64,000 nt of DNA from Pseudomonas sp. B21-040 (lineage in GTDB: Bacteria; Pseudomonadota; Gammaproteobacteria; Pseudomonadales; Pseudomonadaceae). The position numbers and the translations under genes are program-made. Location of the stretch: positions 2,535,501 through 2,599,500 of the forward strand of contig NZ_CP087176.1 in NCBI RefSeq assembly GCF_024748695.1. The letters run 5' to 3'. Shown one piece after another: positions 28,940-37,308 of the stretch. The notes under the pieces were generated by a model. The model worked only from the letters and a program-made list of their open reading frames with translations. It had not been told where the DNA came from and did not search any database. Every line of letters begins with the position of its first letter. The first letter of the stretch is position 1.

Positions 28940-29926
28940 ATGAAACATTCGTTGGTTTGCGCGATAGGGCTTTCGGTAGCGCTGGCGTCCGGCATTTCCT
29001 CGGCTCAGGCACCGGCGCAGGTCGGCACCCAAGTGCCGGGTTACTTCCGTTTGGCGGTGGGCGATTACGAAGTGACGGCGTTGTTCGATGGCTACAACGA
29101 CCTGTCGCCCAAGCTGCTCAAAGGCCTGAGCCAAAGCCAGATCCGCGCGCTGCTCGCCCGGCGCTCGATTGAAACACCGGGCGTGCAAACCGCGTTCAAT
29201 GCGTTCCTGGTCAACACCGGCAAGCAGTTGATCCTGGTGGACACCGGCGCCGGCCAGTGCATCGGCGCCACCGCCGGCATGCTCTCGGACAACATGAAAG
29301 CCGCCGGCTATGAACCGTCTCAGGTTGACGCGATTCTGTTGACTCACCTGCACCTGGACCACGTCTGCGGGCTGGTCGATGCCGAGCAAAAACCGGTGTT
29401 CGCCAATGCCACGGTGTATGCGGCCAAGGCCGAGGCCGATTACTGGCTTGACCCTCAGGCCATCGCCAAGGCCCCCGAGGGCGCAAAACCGTATTTCAAA
29501 ATCGCCCAGGATTCCACGGCGCCTTACGTCGCACAGGGTCGCTTCAAAACGTTCGACGCCGGTCAGTCACCCGTGCCAGGCGTGGTCGATGCCGAGCTGG
29601 AAGCCGGGCACACGCCGGGCAGCACCACCTACCGTTTCACCTCTCAGGGCCAGAGCATTTTGTTCATGGGCGATCTGGTGCATAACCTCGCCGTGCAGTT
29701 CGAACACCCTGAAGTGTCGATCGGTTTTGACGTCGACAGCCAGCAAGCGATCAAACGCCGCGCCAAGGTGTTCAGCGACGCGGTGGCCAGCAAGACCTGG
29801 GTCACGGCGGCGCACCTGCCGTTTCCGGGCATCGGCCACATCGCGGCGGAGGGCAAGCACTTCCAATGGGTGCCGGTCGAGTACGGCCCTTACAAACGAG
29901 CAGCCAACGTACCGCTGATCGAGTAA
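28940..29926 (+). CDS. Exported MBL-fold hydrolase
   Basis: 328 residues from ATG 28940 (AAGGGTG upstream). A signal peptide ends at SGISSAQA. The metal-binding motif is LLTHLHLDHVCGL (HxHxDH), with later ligands in ELEAGHTPGSTTYRF, FMGDLVHN and TAAHLPFPGIGHI. This branch includes periplasmic quorum-quenching lactonase-like and PNGM-type enzymes; the substrate cannot be read from sequence. Divergent from araC and followed by lysR. Confidence 0.9.
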   Translation: MKHSLVCAIGLSVALASGISSAQAPAQVGTQVPGYFRLAVGDYEVTALFDGYNDLSPKLLKGLSQSQIRALLARRSIETPGVQTAFNAFLVNTGKQLILVDTGAGQCIGATAGMLSDNMKAAGYEPSQVDAILLTHLHLDHVCGLVDAEQKPVFANATVYAAKAEADYWLDPQAIAKAPEGAKPYFKIAQDSTAPYVAQGRFKTFDAGQSPVPGVVDAELEAGHTPGSTTYRFTSQGQSILFMGDLVHNLAVQFEHPEVSIGFDVDSQQAIKRRAKVFSDAVASKTWVTAAHLPFPGIGHIAAEGKHFQWVPVEYGPYKRAANVPLIE

Positions 29927-29973
29927 AGTCCCAGCGCTTCGTGCCTGTCTGAACTCACAAGGGAGCCATGCCT

Positions 29974-30897
29974 ATGAACCGTAACGACCTGCGCCGTGTC
30001 GACATGAACCTGCTGGTGATTTTCGAGGCCTTGATGTTCGAAAAAAACCTGACCCGTGTTGCTGAAAAACTGTTCATGGGCCAGCCGGCGGTGAGTGCGG
30101 CATTGGGGCGGTTACGGGATTTGTTCGACGATCCATTGTTGCTGCGCAATGGCCGCGGCATGGAGCCGACCGGGCGGGCGCTGGCGATTCTCAAGGAGTT
30201 GCAGCCGGCGATGGATGTGATCTCCGGCGCGGTCAGTCGCGCCAAGGAGTTCGAGCCGGCCAGCAGTTGCGACGTGTTTCGCATCGGGCTGTCGGACGAT
30301 GCTGAATTCGGTCTGTTTCCGCCGCTGCTGCGACAGCTTCAGGAAGAGGCGCCAGGGATCGTGATTGTGGTGCGCCGCGCCAATTACTTGTTGATGCCGG
30401 CGTTGCTGGCGTCCGGGGAGATTTCCGTGGGTGTCAGCTATACCACCGAATTGCCGGCGAATGCCAAGCGCAAAAAACTGCGCGACATTCCCTGCAAGGT
30501 GCTGCGTGGGGACAAGCGTCCCGGCACTCTGACGCTGGATGAATACTGCGAGCGGCCGCATGCCATGGTTTCGTTTTCCGGCGATCTGAGTGGCAACATC
30601 GATCTCGACCTGGCCAAGCTTGGTCGTAGTCGGCGTGTGGTGTTGGGGGTGCCGCAGTTCAGTGGTTTGCGTGCGATCCTTGCTGGCACCGAGATGATTG
30701 CCACGGTGCCGGATTATGCGGCGTGTGCGTTGGTGGAGGGGTGTGGGTTGCGTGCTGAGGACCCGCCGTTTGCCATTGATGCGGCGCAACTGTCGATGGC
30801 GTGGAGTGGGGTGCATGATAATGATCCGGCGGAGCGATGGTTGCGGTCGCGGATCAGTGAGTTTATGTCTGGGCCTTTGCCTGTGGTATCTGCTTGA
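29974..30897 (+). CDS. LysR family transcriptional regulator (NodD-like group)
   Basis: 307 residues. The ATG at 29974 has GGGAG 8 bases upstream; ATG 29968 is too close to it. HTH: VDMNLLVIFEALMFEKNLTRVAEKLFMGQPAVSAALGRLR pattern, split here as LLVIFEALMFEKNLTRVAE and MGQPAVSAALGRLRDLF. The effector domain follows to the end. It stands between the MBL hydrolase gene and a repeat-rich spacer; a target could be either side. Confidence 0.9.
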   Translation: MNRNDLRRVDMNLLVIFEALMFEKNLTRVAEKLFMGQPAVSAALGRLRDLFDDPLLLRNGRGMEPTGRALAILKELQPAMDVISGAVSRAKEFEPASSCDVFRIGLSDDAEFGLFPPLLRQLQEEAPGIVIVVRRANYLLMPALLASGEISVGVSYTTELPANAKRKKLRDIPCKVLRGDKRPGTLTLDEYCERPHAMVSFSGDLSGNIDLDLAKLGRSRRVVLGVPQFSGLRAILAGTEMIATVPDYAACALVEGCGLRAEDPPFAIDAAQLSMAWSGVHDNDPAERWLRSRISEFMSGPLPVVSA

Positions 30898-31500
30898 ACG
30901 TGGCGGCCTTTGGGCCGACCAAGTTGTTGTTTTTGGTGTACATATCCGTTGCTGCGGTAACGGCGGCTTAGGGTTTCGCCCTTACGGCGACTCACTTTTT
31001 TTTCAAACGCCAAAAAAAAGTAAGCAAAAAAAGGCTCGCCCCGAGCGTCCGGCCCCTCGCTGGGGCTCGGCGTTCCTTCGCTCCGGTATCCCTCCGGGGA
31101 CACTGCCCTCCGGTCGGCTTCGCTTCGACCTACATGCAGCGTGTTCGACTGCGTCGAACGGCGCTACGCGCCACTCCCCGGATGAACACCTCCACTCAGC
31201 CTCCCGAAGGGGCGGGTGGATCAAGATCAAAAGCTGCAGGCGAGCTAACGCTCGGCCTGGTGAGTGGTGAGGGGCAAGAGCGGGTGTGGGGTGTTTTGCT
31301 TTTTGTGGGAGCGGGCTTGCCAGCGATGGCGGCCTGCCAGCCGACCGATCTCTTGCCGGTGTACCCATTCCCTGTAGGAGCCGGGCTTTTCCGCGATGGC
31401 GGCCTGGCAGCCGACCAACCTCTAGCAGATGGACCCGCTCCGACAGGGAATGTGCACTCATCCAAGCACTCCGTTTAATGGTGTTTAGCGTTACTTCCTG
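30898..31500. repeat. Repeat-rich Pseudomonas intergenic module
   Basis: No credible gene. The left part (30950-31260) contains the T/A-run segment (ACTCACTTTTTTTTC, then GCCAAAAAAAAGTAAGC) and CG-rich arms that I recall as a common intergenic module of fluorescens-group genomes, producing spurious ORFs on both strands. The right part (31306-31430) contains two direct copies, about 70 bases apart, of a REP-like unit ending GCGATGGCGGCCTG(C/G)CAGCCGACC. The identification of the first module as widespread is from memory. Confidence 0.6.
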
Positions 31501-31607
31501 AAAGCCACAGAACCTTGCGCCGTTGCCTACGACTGCGCCAGAATCCGCCGGCTTGTGCGCTTTGACCCTGAACTCTATCGTTTCCGCATCGCTGCCAATC
31601 AGCGATC

Positions 31608-31813
31608 GGGTTTAGCGACCTGATCAGGTATAAGCGCAGCAACGCTCCGTCTTTATTGCAGGCATTGCATGTCTGTAGTTTCGATATGGTGGCTGTGCGC
31701 GGGAGGCCCTCGGGTCTGCCGGGTCTTATACCTCTCGGTTCGCTAACCTGCGTACAGCCGCCACCCTTACTTGTTTAGCGACAGGTTCTGGTGGCTCCAT
31801 CAGGTATAAGGAG
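31608..31813 (+). promoter_or_regulatory. Structured leader with three repeat copies before the DUF6124 gene
   Basis: A box of the form GTTTAGCGA-spacer-AGGTATAAG occurs directly at 31608-31634, inverted at 31725-31748 and directly again at 31773-31810. The last copy runs into the Shine-Dalgarno AAGGAG (31808-31813). A hairpin pairs GGTGGCTGTGCGC (31688-31700) with 31750-31765. In RNA, the inverted copy can pair with either direct copy (9 bp at AGGTATAAG/CTTATACCT), and pairing with the last copy would mask part of the ribosome site. Confidence 0.55.
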
Positions 31814-31820
31814 CTTCACC

Positions 31821-32180
31821 ATGTTCAAAATCACACCCAATCCGCCAGAACCCGACGACGTTTCCCCCTACGAAACCACCGACTCCAAAAAGCTAAATAC
31901 CGCCGCCGACCGCGCCCTCGATTTCTACCTCAAACCCGTCATCCCCAAAGACACGCCACGCAAACCCAGCACGATTTACCTCGTCGATCCCGAAACCGGT
32001 AACGAAACCCTGCTGGTCAACGCCTGCGAGTCATTGGCGTCCGCCAGCGTCATGCTGAGCGATTTCGCCGGGCAACTGAGCAGCCCGCAACGCCACCCCC
32101 TGCTCGGTATTCAACAGTCCGTGATGTTGGGTGAACTGGCGGTGAACCGGATGTTGGATAATTTCGATCCGCAGGGCTAA
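31821..32180 (+). CDS. DUF6124 (DUF3077-like) small protein
   Basis: 119 residues; ATG 31821 has AAGGAG 7 bases upstream. The N-terminus MFKITPNPPEPDD and the body with TIYLVDPETGNETLLVNACE and SASVMLSDFAGQL match a family that is abundant, often multi-copy, in Pseudomonas and has no assigned function. It carries a long repeat-bearing leader and ends before an intrinsic terminator, so it is probably a single-gene transcript. Confidence 0.85.
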   Translation: MFKITPNPPEPDDVSPYETTDSKKLNTAADRALDFYLKPVIPKDTPRKPSTIYLVDPETGNETLLVNACESLASASVMLSDFAGQLSSPQRHPLLGIQQSVMLGELAVNRMLDNFDPQG

Positions 32181-32195
32181 CGACGTATCTGTACC

Positions 32196-32226
32196 GATCG
32201 TTCCCACGCAGAGCGTGGAAACGATC
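32196..32226. repeat. Interspersed palindrome GATCGTTCCCACGC
   Basis: GATCGTT-CCCACGC and its inverse GCGTGG-AAACGATC around AGA. This sequence type recurs between genes in many pseudomonads (from memory). Confidence 0.6.
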
Positions 32227-32231
32227 AAAAG

Positions 32232-32257
32232 AACGGCCTCACCAGAGGCCGTTTTTT
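32232..32257 (+). terminator. Rho-independent terminator
   Basis: AACGGCCTC pairs with GAGGCCGTT around ACCA, followed by TTTTTT. It ends the DUF6124 transcript. Confidence 0.9.
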
Positions 32258-32290
32258 GTGCCTGCAAGAAACCTTCCGGCAAAGCAGGTT

Positions 32291-32386
32291 CCTGTGGGAG
32301 CCGGGCTTGCCCGCGATGGCGCAGGGTCAGTCAACATCTGTATTGACTGGAAGACCGCCATCGCGGGCAAGCCCGGCTCCTACAGA
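32291..32386. repeat. REPIN
   Basis: Inverted pair of GGAGCCGGGCTTGCCCGCGATGG type REPs, left arm from 32291, right arm ending near 32386. Confidence 0.85.
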
Positions 32387-32523
32387 GATCTACGCAGGTA
32401 GGTAGCGGCGGGGCATCCACAAAAAGAGCACGTACATCCAATTTTTTGCGTCCCCCCACCGGCACTATCGAATCAAGTCCCGGCGCATCGCTGCCGGTGG
32501 TTTTTCATTTGTGCAGGTAGCCC

Positions 32524-32940
32524 ATGAACGCATCGCGGTGGGATGAACAGGCTGAGGATTGGGGCCTGCTTTTTTTGCGGATCAGCAGCAGTTTGTTTTT
32601 GCTGTGGGTGCACGGTTTGCCGAAGCTGCTTAACTACAGCGCTCAACTGCAAGTCATCGAAGACCCTTTTCACATGGGCGTGAGCCTCACGCTGATGCTG
32701 GCGATTTTCGCCGAGGTGCTGTGCCCGCTGCTGATCATTGCCGGGGTGTTGGTGCGTTTGGCGTGCCTGCCGATTTTGACGTTGCTGCTGGTGGCGCTGC
32801 TGATTGTGCATCCGCAATGGAGTGTTGAAGAAGGGCAGTTCGGCTGGCTGCTGTTGATCCTGTTCACCAGCATTTTTATCGCCGGGCCGGGACGGCTGGC
32901 GCTCAATGTCCGATTCGCCGGAGTGTTGCGTTATGCCTGA
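32524..32940 (+). CDS. DoxX family membrane protein
   Basis: 138 residues with four membrane segments (LLFLRISSSLFLLWVHGLPK, SLTLMLAIFAEVLCPLLIIA, LACLPILTLLLVALLIV, FGWLLLILFTSIFIAGPG), the DoxX fold. First gene of a four-gene run with 4-8 base overlaps to the next genes. DoxX proteins accompany oxidoreductases in many operons; exact role here is unknown. Confidence 0.9.
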   Translation: MNASRWDEQAEDWGLLFLRISSSLFLLWVHGLPKLLNYSAQLQVIEDPFHMGVSLTLMLAIFAEVLCPLLIIAGVLVRLACLPILTLLLVALLIVHPQWSVEEGQFGWLLLILFTSIFIAGPGRLALNVRFAGVLRYA

Positions 32941-33526
32941 ATCCAATCGTTTCGAAGAAGTCGTGACCCTGGTCATCAAGCACCGGGTCAAGGCTGGATT
33001 TGAAGTGCCCTATGAAGCCTGGCTGCGCAACATCGTGAACATTGCCGGGCAACAGGAAGGGCACCTGGGCGTGGATGTGATGCGCGGTAAAAGTGCCGGG
33101 CTCGACATGTACACCTGCGTATTACGCTTTTGCACCACCGACGCGATGCAGCGCTGGCTCGACTCGCCGCAACGGCTGGCACTGGTCCAGGAAGCCACGC
33201 CGATGCTCGCCGACGGCGACCAGACCGAAGTCAACCCGGTCAAGGAATTCTGGTTCGCGCCGCAGGCCGACACCGCATCGCCACCGCCGCCGCGCTGGAA
33301 GCAAGCCGTGGTGACGCTGTTGGTCATTCTGCCGCACACCTTGCTGGTGCCACTGATCTGGGGGCCGCTACTACAGCTCAATGCGTTCCTCTCCAACTAC
33401 GTGGTCGCGACGTTCCTGATCACGCTGACCATTGTCGTGTCGGTGGTGTACCTGTTCATGCCGATGGCGACGCGCCTGTTCGCGCCCTGGTTATCTCCTT
33501 CCACTCAGCCCAAGGAAACGCGATGA
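32933..33526 (+). CDS. ABM-type monooxygenase domain with C-terminal membrane segments
   Basis: 197 residues from ATG 32933 (GGAG upstream), overlapping the DoxX gene by 8 bases. Residues 10-105 form an antibiotic biosynthesis monooxygenase-like ferredoxin fold (VVTLVIKHRVKAGFEVPYEAW, then GHLGVDVMRG and LRFCTTDAMQRWLDS). Two membrane segments follow (AVVTLLVILPHTLLVPLIWG and VVATFLITLTIVVSVVYLF). This membrane-anchored form is known as an ABM/DUF fusion; the reaction is unknown. Confidence 0.88.
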   Translation: MPESNRFEEVVTLVIKHRVKAGFEVPYEAWLRNIVNIAGQQEGHLGVDVMRGKSAGLDMYTCVLRFCTTDAMQRWLDSPQRLALVQEATPMLADGDQTEVNPVKEFWFAPQADTASPPPPRWKQAVVTLLVILPHTLLVPLIWGPLLQLNAFLSNYVVATFLITLTIVVSVVYLFMPMATRLFAPWLSPSTQPKETR

Positions 33527-35361
33527 ACGCCGATCTGATTTTGTTCAATGGCCAATTTCATACCGTTGACCGTGAAAACCCGCGCGCCAGTGCTGTAGCG
33601 ATCCGCGACGGTCGTTTCGTCGCGGTCGGTACCGATGCCGAGGCCATGGCCCTGCGCGGCTCGGGTACGCAGGTCATCGACCTCAAGGGTCGCTGCGTCA
33701 TTCCCGGCCTCAACGACTCGCACCTGCACCTGATTCGTGGCGGTTTGAACTACAACCTCGAACTGCGTTGGGAAGGGGTGCCGTCGCTGGCCGATGCATT
33801 GCGCATGCTCAAGGACCAGGCCGACCGCACGCCGACGCCGCAGTGGGTGCGGGTGGTCGGTGGCTGGAACGAATTCCAGTTCGCCGAAAAACGCATGCCG
33901 ACCCTTGAAGAGCTCAATCAGGCCGCGCCGGATACGCCGGTGTTTGTGCTGCACTTGTACGACCGCGCCTTGCTCAACCGTGCCGCATTGCGCGTGGCCG
34001 GGTACACGCGCAACACGCCGAACCCGCCGGGTGGCGAGATTGTGCGAGATGCCAACGGCGAACCGACCGGCATGCTGGTGGCGCGACCCAATGCGATGAT
34101 TTTGTACTCGACGCTGGCCAAGGGACCGAAGTTGCCGCTGGAGTATCAGGTCAACTCGACTCGCCAGTTCATGCGCGAACTCAACCGTCTGGGCCTGACC
34201 AGTGCCATCGATGCCGGCGGCGGTTTCCAGAATTACCCGGACGATTATCAGGTGATCGAACAGTTGGCCAAAGACCAGCAATTGACCATCCGGATCGCCT
34301 ACAACCTGTTCACCCAAAAGCCCAAAGAAGAACTCACCGACTTCAATAACTGGACCAGCAGCGTGACCCTGCACCAGGGCGACGATTACCTGCGGCACAA
34401 CGGCGCCGGGGAAATGCTGGTGTTTTCGGCAGCGGATTTCGAGGACTTCCTCGAACCCCGCCCGGACCTGCCGCAGACCATGGAAGCCGAGCTGGAGCCG
34501 GTGGTGCGCCACCTCGTCGAGCAGCGCTGGCCGTTCCGGTTGCACGCCACCTACAACGAATCGATCAGCCGCATGCTCGACGTGTTCGAGAAGGTCAACC
34601 GCGACATCCCGTTCAATGGTTTGCCATGGTTTTTCGACCATGCCGAAACCATCACCCCGCAGAACATCGAGCGGGTGAGGGCGTTGGGCGGTGGTATTGC
34701 GATTCAGGACCGGATGGCGTTTCAGGGCGAATATTTTGTCGAGCGCTACGGCGCCAAAGCGGCCGAAGCGACGCCGCCGATCAAGCGCATGTTGGCCGAA
34801 GGTGTGCCGGTCGGCGCCGGCACCGATGCGACGCGGGTGTCGAGCTACAACCCATGGACTTCGCTGTACTGGATGGTCAGCGGCCGCACGGTCGGCGGCC
34901 TGGAATTGCACGCAGAAGGACTGTCGCGCCAGACCGCGCTGGAACTGTTCACCCACGGCAGCGCCTGGTTCTCTTCCGAGCAGGGCAAGAAAGGCATGAT
35001 CAAGGTCGGCCAGCTGGCGGACGTGGCGGCCCTGAGCGCGGACTTTTTCAGTGTCGATGAAGAAGCGATCAAGTGGATCGAGTCGGTGTTGACCGTGGTC
35101 GGCGGCAAGGTGGTGTACGCCGCCGGGGATTTCGAAAAACTCGGCCCAGCCAGCGTACCGGTGCTGCCGGACTGGTCGCCGGTGGTCAAGGTGCCGGGTC
35201 ACTGGCGGCCAACGTCGCCGATGCAGGCGCAGGTTCACCATTGCAGCGGGCCGTGCGGCGTGCATGCCCACAGTCATGAGAAGGCGCGTTTGTCGAACGC
35301 GCCGGTCAGCGACTTCGCCGGTTTTTGGGGCGCCTTTGGCTGCTCGTGCTTTGCGTTCTGA
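33523..35361 (+). CDS. Amidohydrolase (YtcJ-like) with Cys/His-rich tail
   Basis: 612 residues; ATG 33523 overlaps the preceding stop as ATGA. Family marks: VIPGLNDSHLHLIRGG (HxH metal ligands), VGGWNEF, LTSAIDAGGGFQNYPDD, WFFDHAETITPQNIERV, GAGTDATRVSSYNPW (terminal Asp ligand) and GQLADVAALSADFF. The N- and C-terminal beta-sandwich is complete. Unusual is the last 50 residues, with HHCSGPCGVHAHSH and GCSCF, which could bind a metal. It probably hydrolyses an N-acyl or amide compound; substrate unknown. Confidence 0.9.
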   Translation: MNADLILFNGQFHTVDRENPRASAVAIRDGRFVAVGTDAEAMALRGSGTQVIDLKGRCVIPGLNDSHLHLIRGGLNYNLELRWEGVPSLADALRMLKDQADRTPTPQWVRVVGGWNEFQFAEKRMPTLEELNQAAPDTPVFVLHLYDRALLNRAALRVAGYTRNTPNPPGGEIVRDANGEPTGMLVARPNAMILYSTLAKGPKLPLEYQVNSTRQFMRELNRLGLTSAIDAGGGFQNYPDDYQVIEQLAKDQQLTIRIAYNLFTQKPKEELTDFNNWTSSVTLHQGDDYLRHNGAGEMLVFSAADFEDFLEPRPDLPQTMEAELEPVVRHLVEQRWPFRLHATYNESISRMLDVFEKVNRDIPFNGLPWFFDHAETITPQNIERVRALGGGIAIQDRMAFQGEYFVERYGAKAAEATPPIKRMLAEGVPVGAGTDATRVSSYNPWTSLYWMVSGRTVGGLELHAEGLSRQTALELFTHGSAWFSSEQGKKGMIKVGQLADVAALSADFFSVDEEAIKWIESVLTVVGGKVVYAAGDFEKLGPASVPVLPDWSPVVKVPGHWRPTSPMQAQVHHCSGPCGVHAHSHEKARLSNAPVSDFAGFWGAFGCSCFAF

Positions 35362-35431
35362 CGATTACCAAAAAAGCGCCAGCCACCGCGGCCAGCGCTT
35401 TGAGCGATAAACATCCACCGAGGAGTTTCAC

Positions 35432-36058
35432 ATGAGCAACGTTCCATACAAGCGCCTGAACAAAGACGACGCTGTTGTCCTGCTGGTCGACCACCAGACC
35501 GGCCTGATCTCGCTGGTCCAGGATTTCTCGCCAAACGAGTTCAAGAACAACGTGTTGGCTCTGGGCGACGTGGCCAAGTTCTTCAAACTGCCGACCATCC
35601 TCACCACCAGTTTCGAAAACGGCCCGAATGGCCCGATGGTGCCTGAGCTCAAAGAACAGTTCCCGGACGCGCCGTACATCCCGCGTCCAGGCCAGATCAA
35701 CGCCTGGGACAACGAAGATTTCGTCAAAGCCGTCAAAGCCACGGGCCGCAAGCAATTGATCATCGCGGGCGTGGTCACTGACGTTTGCGTGACCTTCCCG
35801 ACACTGTCGGCGCTGGCCGAAGGGTTTGAAGTGTTCGTCGTCACCGACACCTCGGGCACGTTCAACGAAACCGTGCAGCAAGCGGCGTGGGCGCGCATGG
35901 CGGCGGCCGGTGCTCAACTGGTGAACTGGTTCTCGGTGGCCTGCGAGCTGCAAGGCGACTGGCGCAACGACATGGAAGGCCTGGCGAACCTGCTGTCGCC
36001 ACGCATTCCCAACTACCGCAATTTGATGAACAGCTACTCGGTGCTGACGTCGAAGTAA
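35432..36058 (+). CDS. Isochorismatase-like cysteine hydrolase (YcaC type)
   Basis: 208 residues with the YcaC-like arrangement: catalytic Asp in AVVLLVDHQTGL, Lys in RKQLIIAG, and Cys in GVVTDVCVTFP. GAGG precedes the ATG. It is the fourth gene of the DoxX operon (70 bases after the amidohydrolase) and is closed by an intrinsic terminator. Substrate unknown; the order amidohydrolase then amide/ester hydrolase suggests stepwise degradation of one compound. Confidence 0.9.
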   Translation: MSNVPYKRLNKDDAVVLLVDHQTGLISLVQDFSPNEFKNNVLALGDVAKFFKLPTILTTSFENGPNGPMVPELKEQFPDAPYIPRPGQINAWDNEDFVKAVKATGRKQLIIAGVVTDVCVTFPTLSALAEGFEVFVVTDTSGTFNETVQQAAWARMAAAGAQLVNWFSVACELQGDWRNDMEGLANLLSPRIPNYRNLMNSYSVLTSK

Positions 36059-36074
36059 GTTCTGCCCCAATGAA

Positions 36075-36104
36075 AAATGCCCGCCAATGTGCGGGCATTT
36101 TTTT
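36075..36104 (+). terminator. Rho-independent terminator
   Basis: AAATGCCCGC pairs with GCGGGCATTT around CAATGT and runs into TTTT; 16 bases after the isochorismatase-like gene. Confidence 0.92.
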
Positions 36105-36109
36105 GCCTT

Positions 36110-36256
36110 GTAGCAGCTGACGAGCAGCGCGAGGCTGCGTTCGGCTGCGGAGCAGTCGTAAAACCTGAGTGCGAGTTTTGTCTGACACACCGCATTGTTT
36201 GATTTCACGACTGCTTCGCAGCCGAACGCAGCCTCGCAGGCTCGACAGCGGCTACA
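36110..36256. repeat. REPIN
   Basis: Left arm TTGTAGCAGCTGACGAG...GAGGCTGCGTTCGGCTGC and its inverse (CGAACGCAGCCTCGCAG...GACAGCGGCTAC) enclose about 50 bases. Same family as 28084-28280. Confidence 0.85.
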
Positions 36257-36338
36257 CGGGCCAGGCGCGAGATTAATGAGGGTGTCGATAATTCAGAAAG
36301 CGGCTATAAAGTGTTCGACTGTCAATCAGGCTGTGACA

Positions 36339-37235
36339 ATGAACCCGTTCGAAGATATGCGTATTTTTTGCCAGGTCATGGACTCCGGCAGCTTCACGGC
36401 TGCGGCAGATCAATTGGGGCTGTCCAAGCAATTTGTCAGCCGGCGCCTGATGCAACTCGAAGAGCGCCTGGGCGTGCGCTTGCTCAATCGCTCGACCCGG
36501 CGACTGGACGTCACGCCGCTGGGGCAAAGTTATTACGAATCGGCCTTGCGCCTGCTCGGTGAAGTCGAGCAAGTGGAGCAGGGCATCGCCGGCCAGACCA
36601 CCGAGCCACGGGGCACGATTCGCATCAGCGCACCCTTGTCGTTTGCACTGGCGCATTTGGGCAGCCTGCTGCCGGTGTTTTTGCAGCGATATCGTGATGT
36701 CACCGTGGAAGTGGACCTGAGTGATCGCCCGGTGGACTTGCTCGGCGAAGGCTACGACCTGGCCTTGCGCATCGGCATTCTGGAAGACTCGACGCTGATC
36801 GCCCGGCGCATCGCGTCGATCCAGCGCGTGTATTGCGCCAGCCCGACGTACCTGGCCGAGCGCGGCACGCCGCTCAAACCCGAAGACCTGCACAGCCATG
36901 ACTGCCTGCCGTATGGCCACAGTCGTCAGGTGCAATGGCGATTCGACGGGCAGGGCAAACCGCTGACCGTCAATGTCACAGGCCGGATGCGGGTCAACAA
37001 CGGTGATTTGCTCAAAGACGCGGCGATTGCCGGGATGGGGATTACTTACTTGCCGACGTTTATCGTCGGTGCAGCCTTGAAGGACGGCAGGCTGGTGCCG
37101 GTGCTGGACGCGTTTCGGCCTGAGCCGCTGAGGTTGTCGGCGGTGTATCCGCAGCACCGCCAGAGTTCGCGGCCGGTACAGGCGTTTATCGAGTTTTTGC
37201 GTGAGCGGCTGGATCGGGTGGAAGAGGGGGGTTAA
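36339..37235 (+). CDS. LysR family transcriptional regulator, site of island insertion
   Basis: 298 residues; ATG 36339 begins MNPFEDMRIFCQVMDSGSF, a classical LysR start, and the longer frame overlaps the REPIN. HTH: FTAAADQLGLSKQFVSRRLM. The effector domain ends with GMGITYLPTFIVGAALKDGR and FIEFLRERLDRVEEGG. The last 69 codons (from 37009) are duplicated almost exactly at 43899-44105, flanking a six-gene AT-rich island. Thus the present 3' end was either brought by the island or left by it; the two copies differ in their last eight residues. Confidence 0.92.
   Translation: MNPFEDMRIFCQVMDSGSFTAAADQLGLSKQFVSRRLMQLEERLGVRLLNRSTRRLDVTPLGQSYYESALRLLGEVEQVEQGIAGQTTEPRGTIRISAPLSFALAHLGSLLPVFLQRYRDVTVEVDLSDRPVDLLGEGYDLALRIGILEDSTLIARRIASIQRVYCASPTYLAERGTPLKPEDLHSHDCLPYGHSRQVQWRFDGQGKPLTVNVTGRMRVNNGDLLKDAAIAGMGITYLPTFIVGAALKDGRLVPVLDAFRPEPLRLSAVYPQHRQSSRPVQAFIEFLRERLDRVEEGG
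37009..37215 (+). repeat. Island-flanking direct repeat, left copy
   Basis: 207 bases at the 3' end of lysR, matched at 43899-44105 with two mismatches (at 37144 and 37152, approximate). Both copies end at GGATC, after which the sequences diverge. Confidence 0.9.
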
Positions 37236-37250
37236 GGTTGACGTTACGAC

Positions 37251-37272
37251 CTGTGGGAGCGAGCTCCCACAG
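37251..37272. terminator. Hairpin between lysR and the island operon
   Basis: CTGTGGGAGC pairs with GCTCCCACAG around GA, between converging genes. It lacks a T-run, so termination is uncertain; it may be a collapsed REPIN. Confidence 0.5.
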
Positions 37273-37308
37273 AAAGGCGTCAGTTAACACGTTTGTCACA
37301 CTCGAATC

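Larger units (their letters stand above)
32181..32523. other. Spacer with palindrome, terminator and REPIN
   Basis: 343 bases between the DUF6124 and DoxX genes. It contains three separately listed elements and, from 32390 to 32523, the probable promoter region of the DoxX operon, with no recognisable operator. Confidence 0.4.

Noticed and set aside
30714..31461. Overlapping frames in the repeat-rich spacer
   Set aside because: They arise from a repeated intergenic module and lack RBS and conserved domains.
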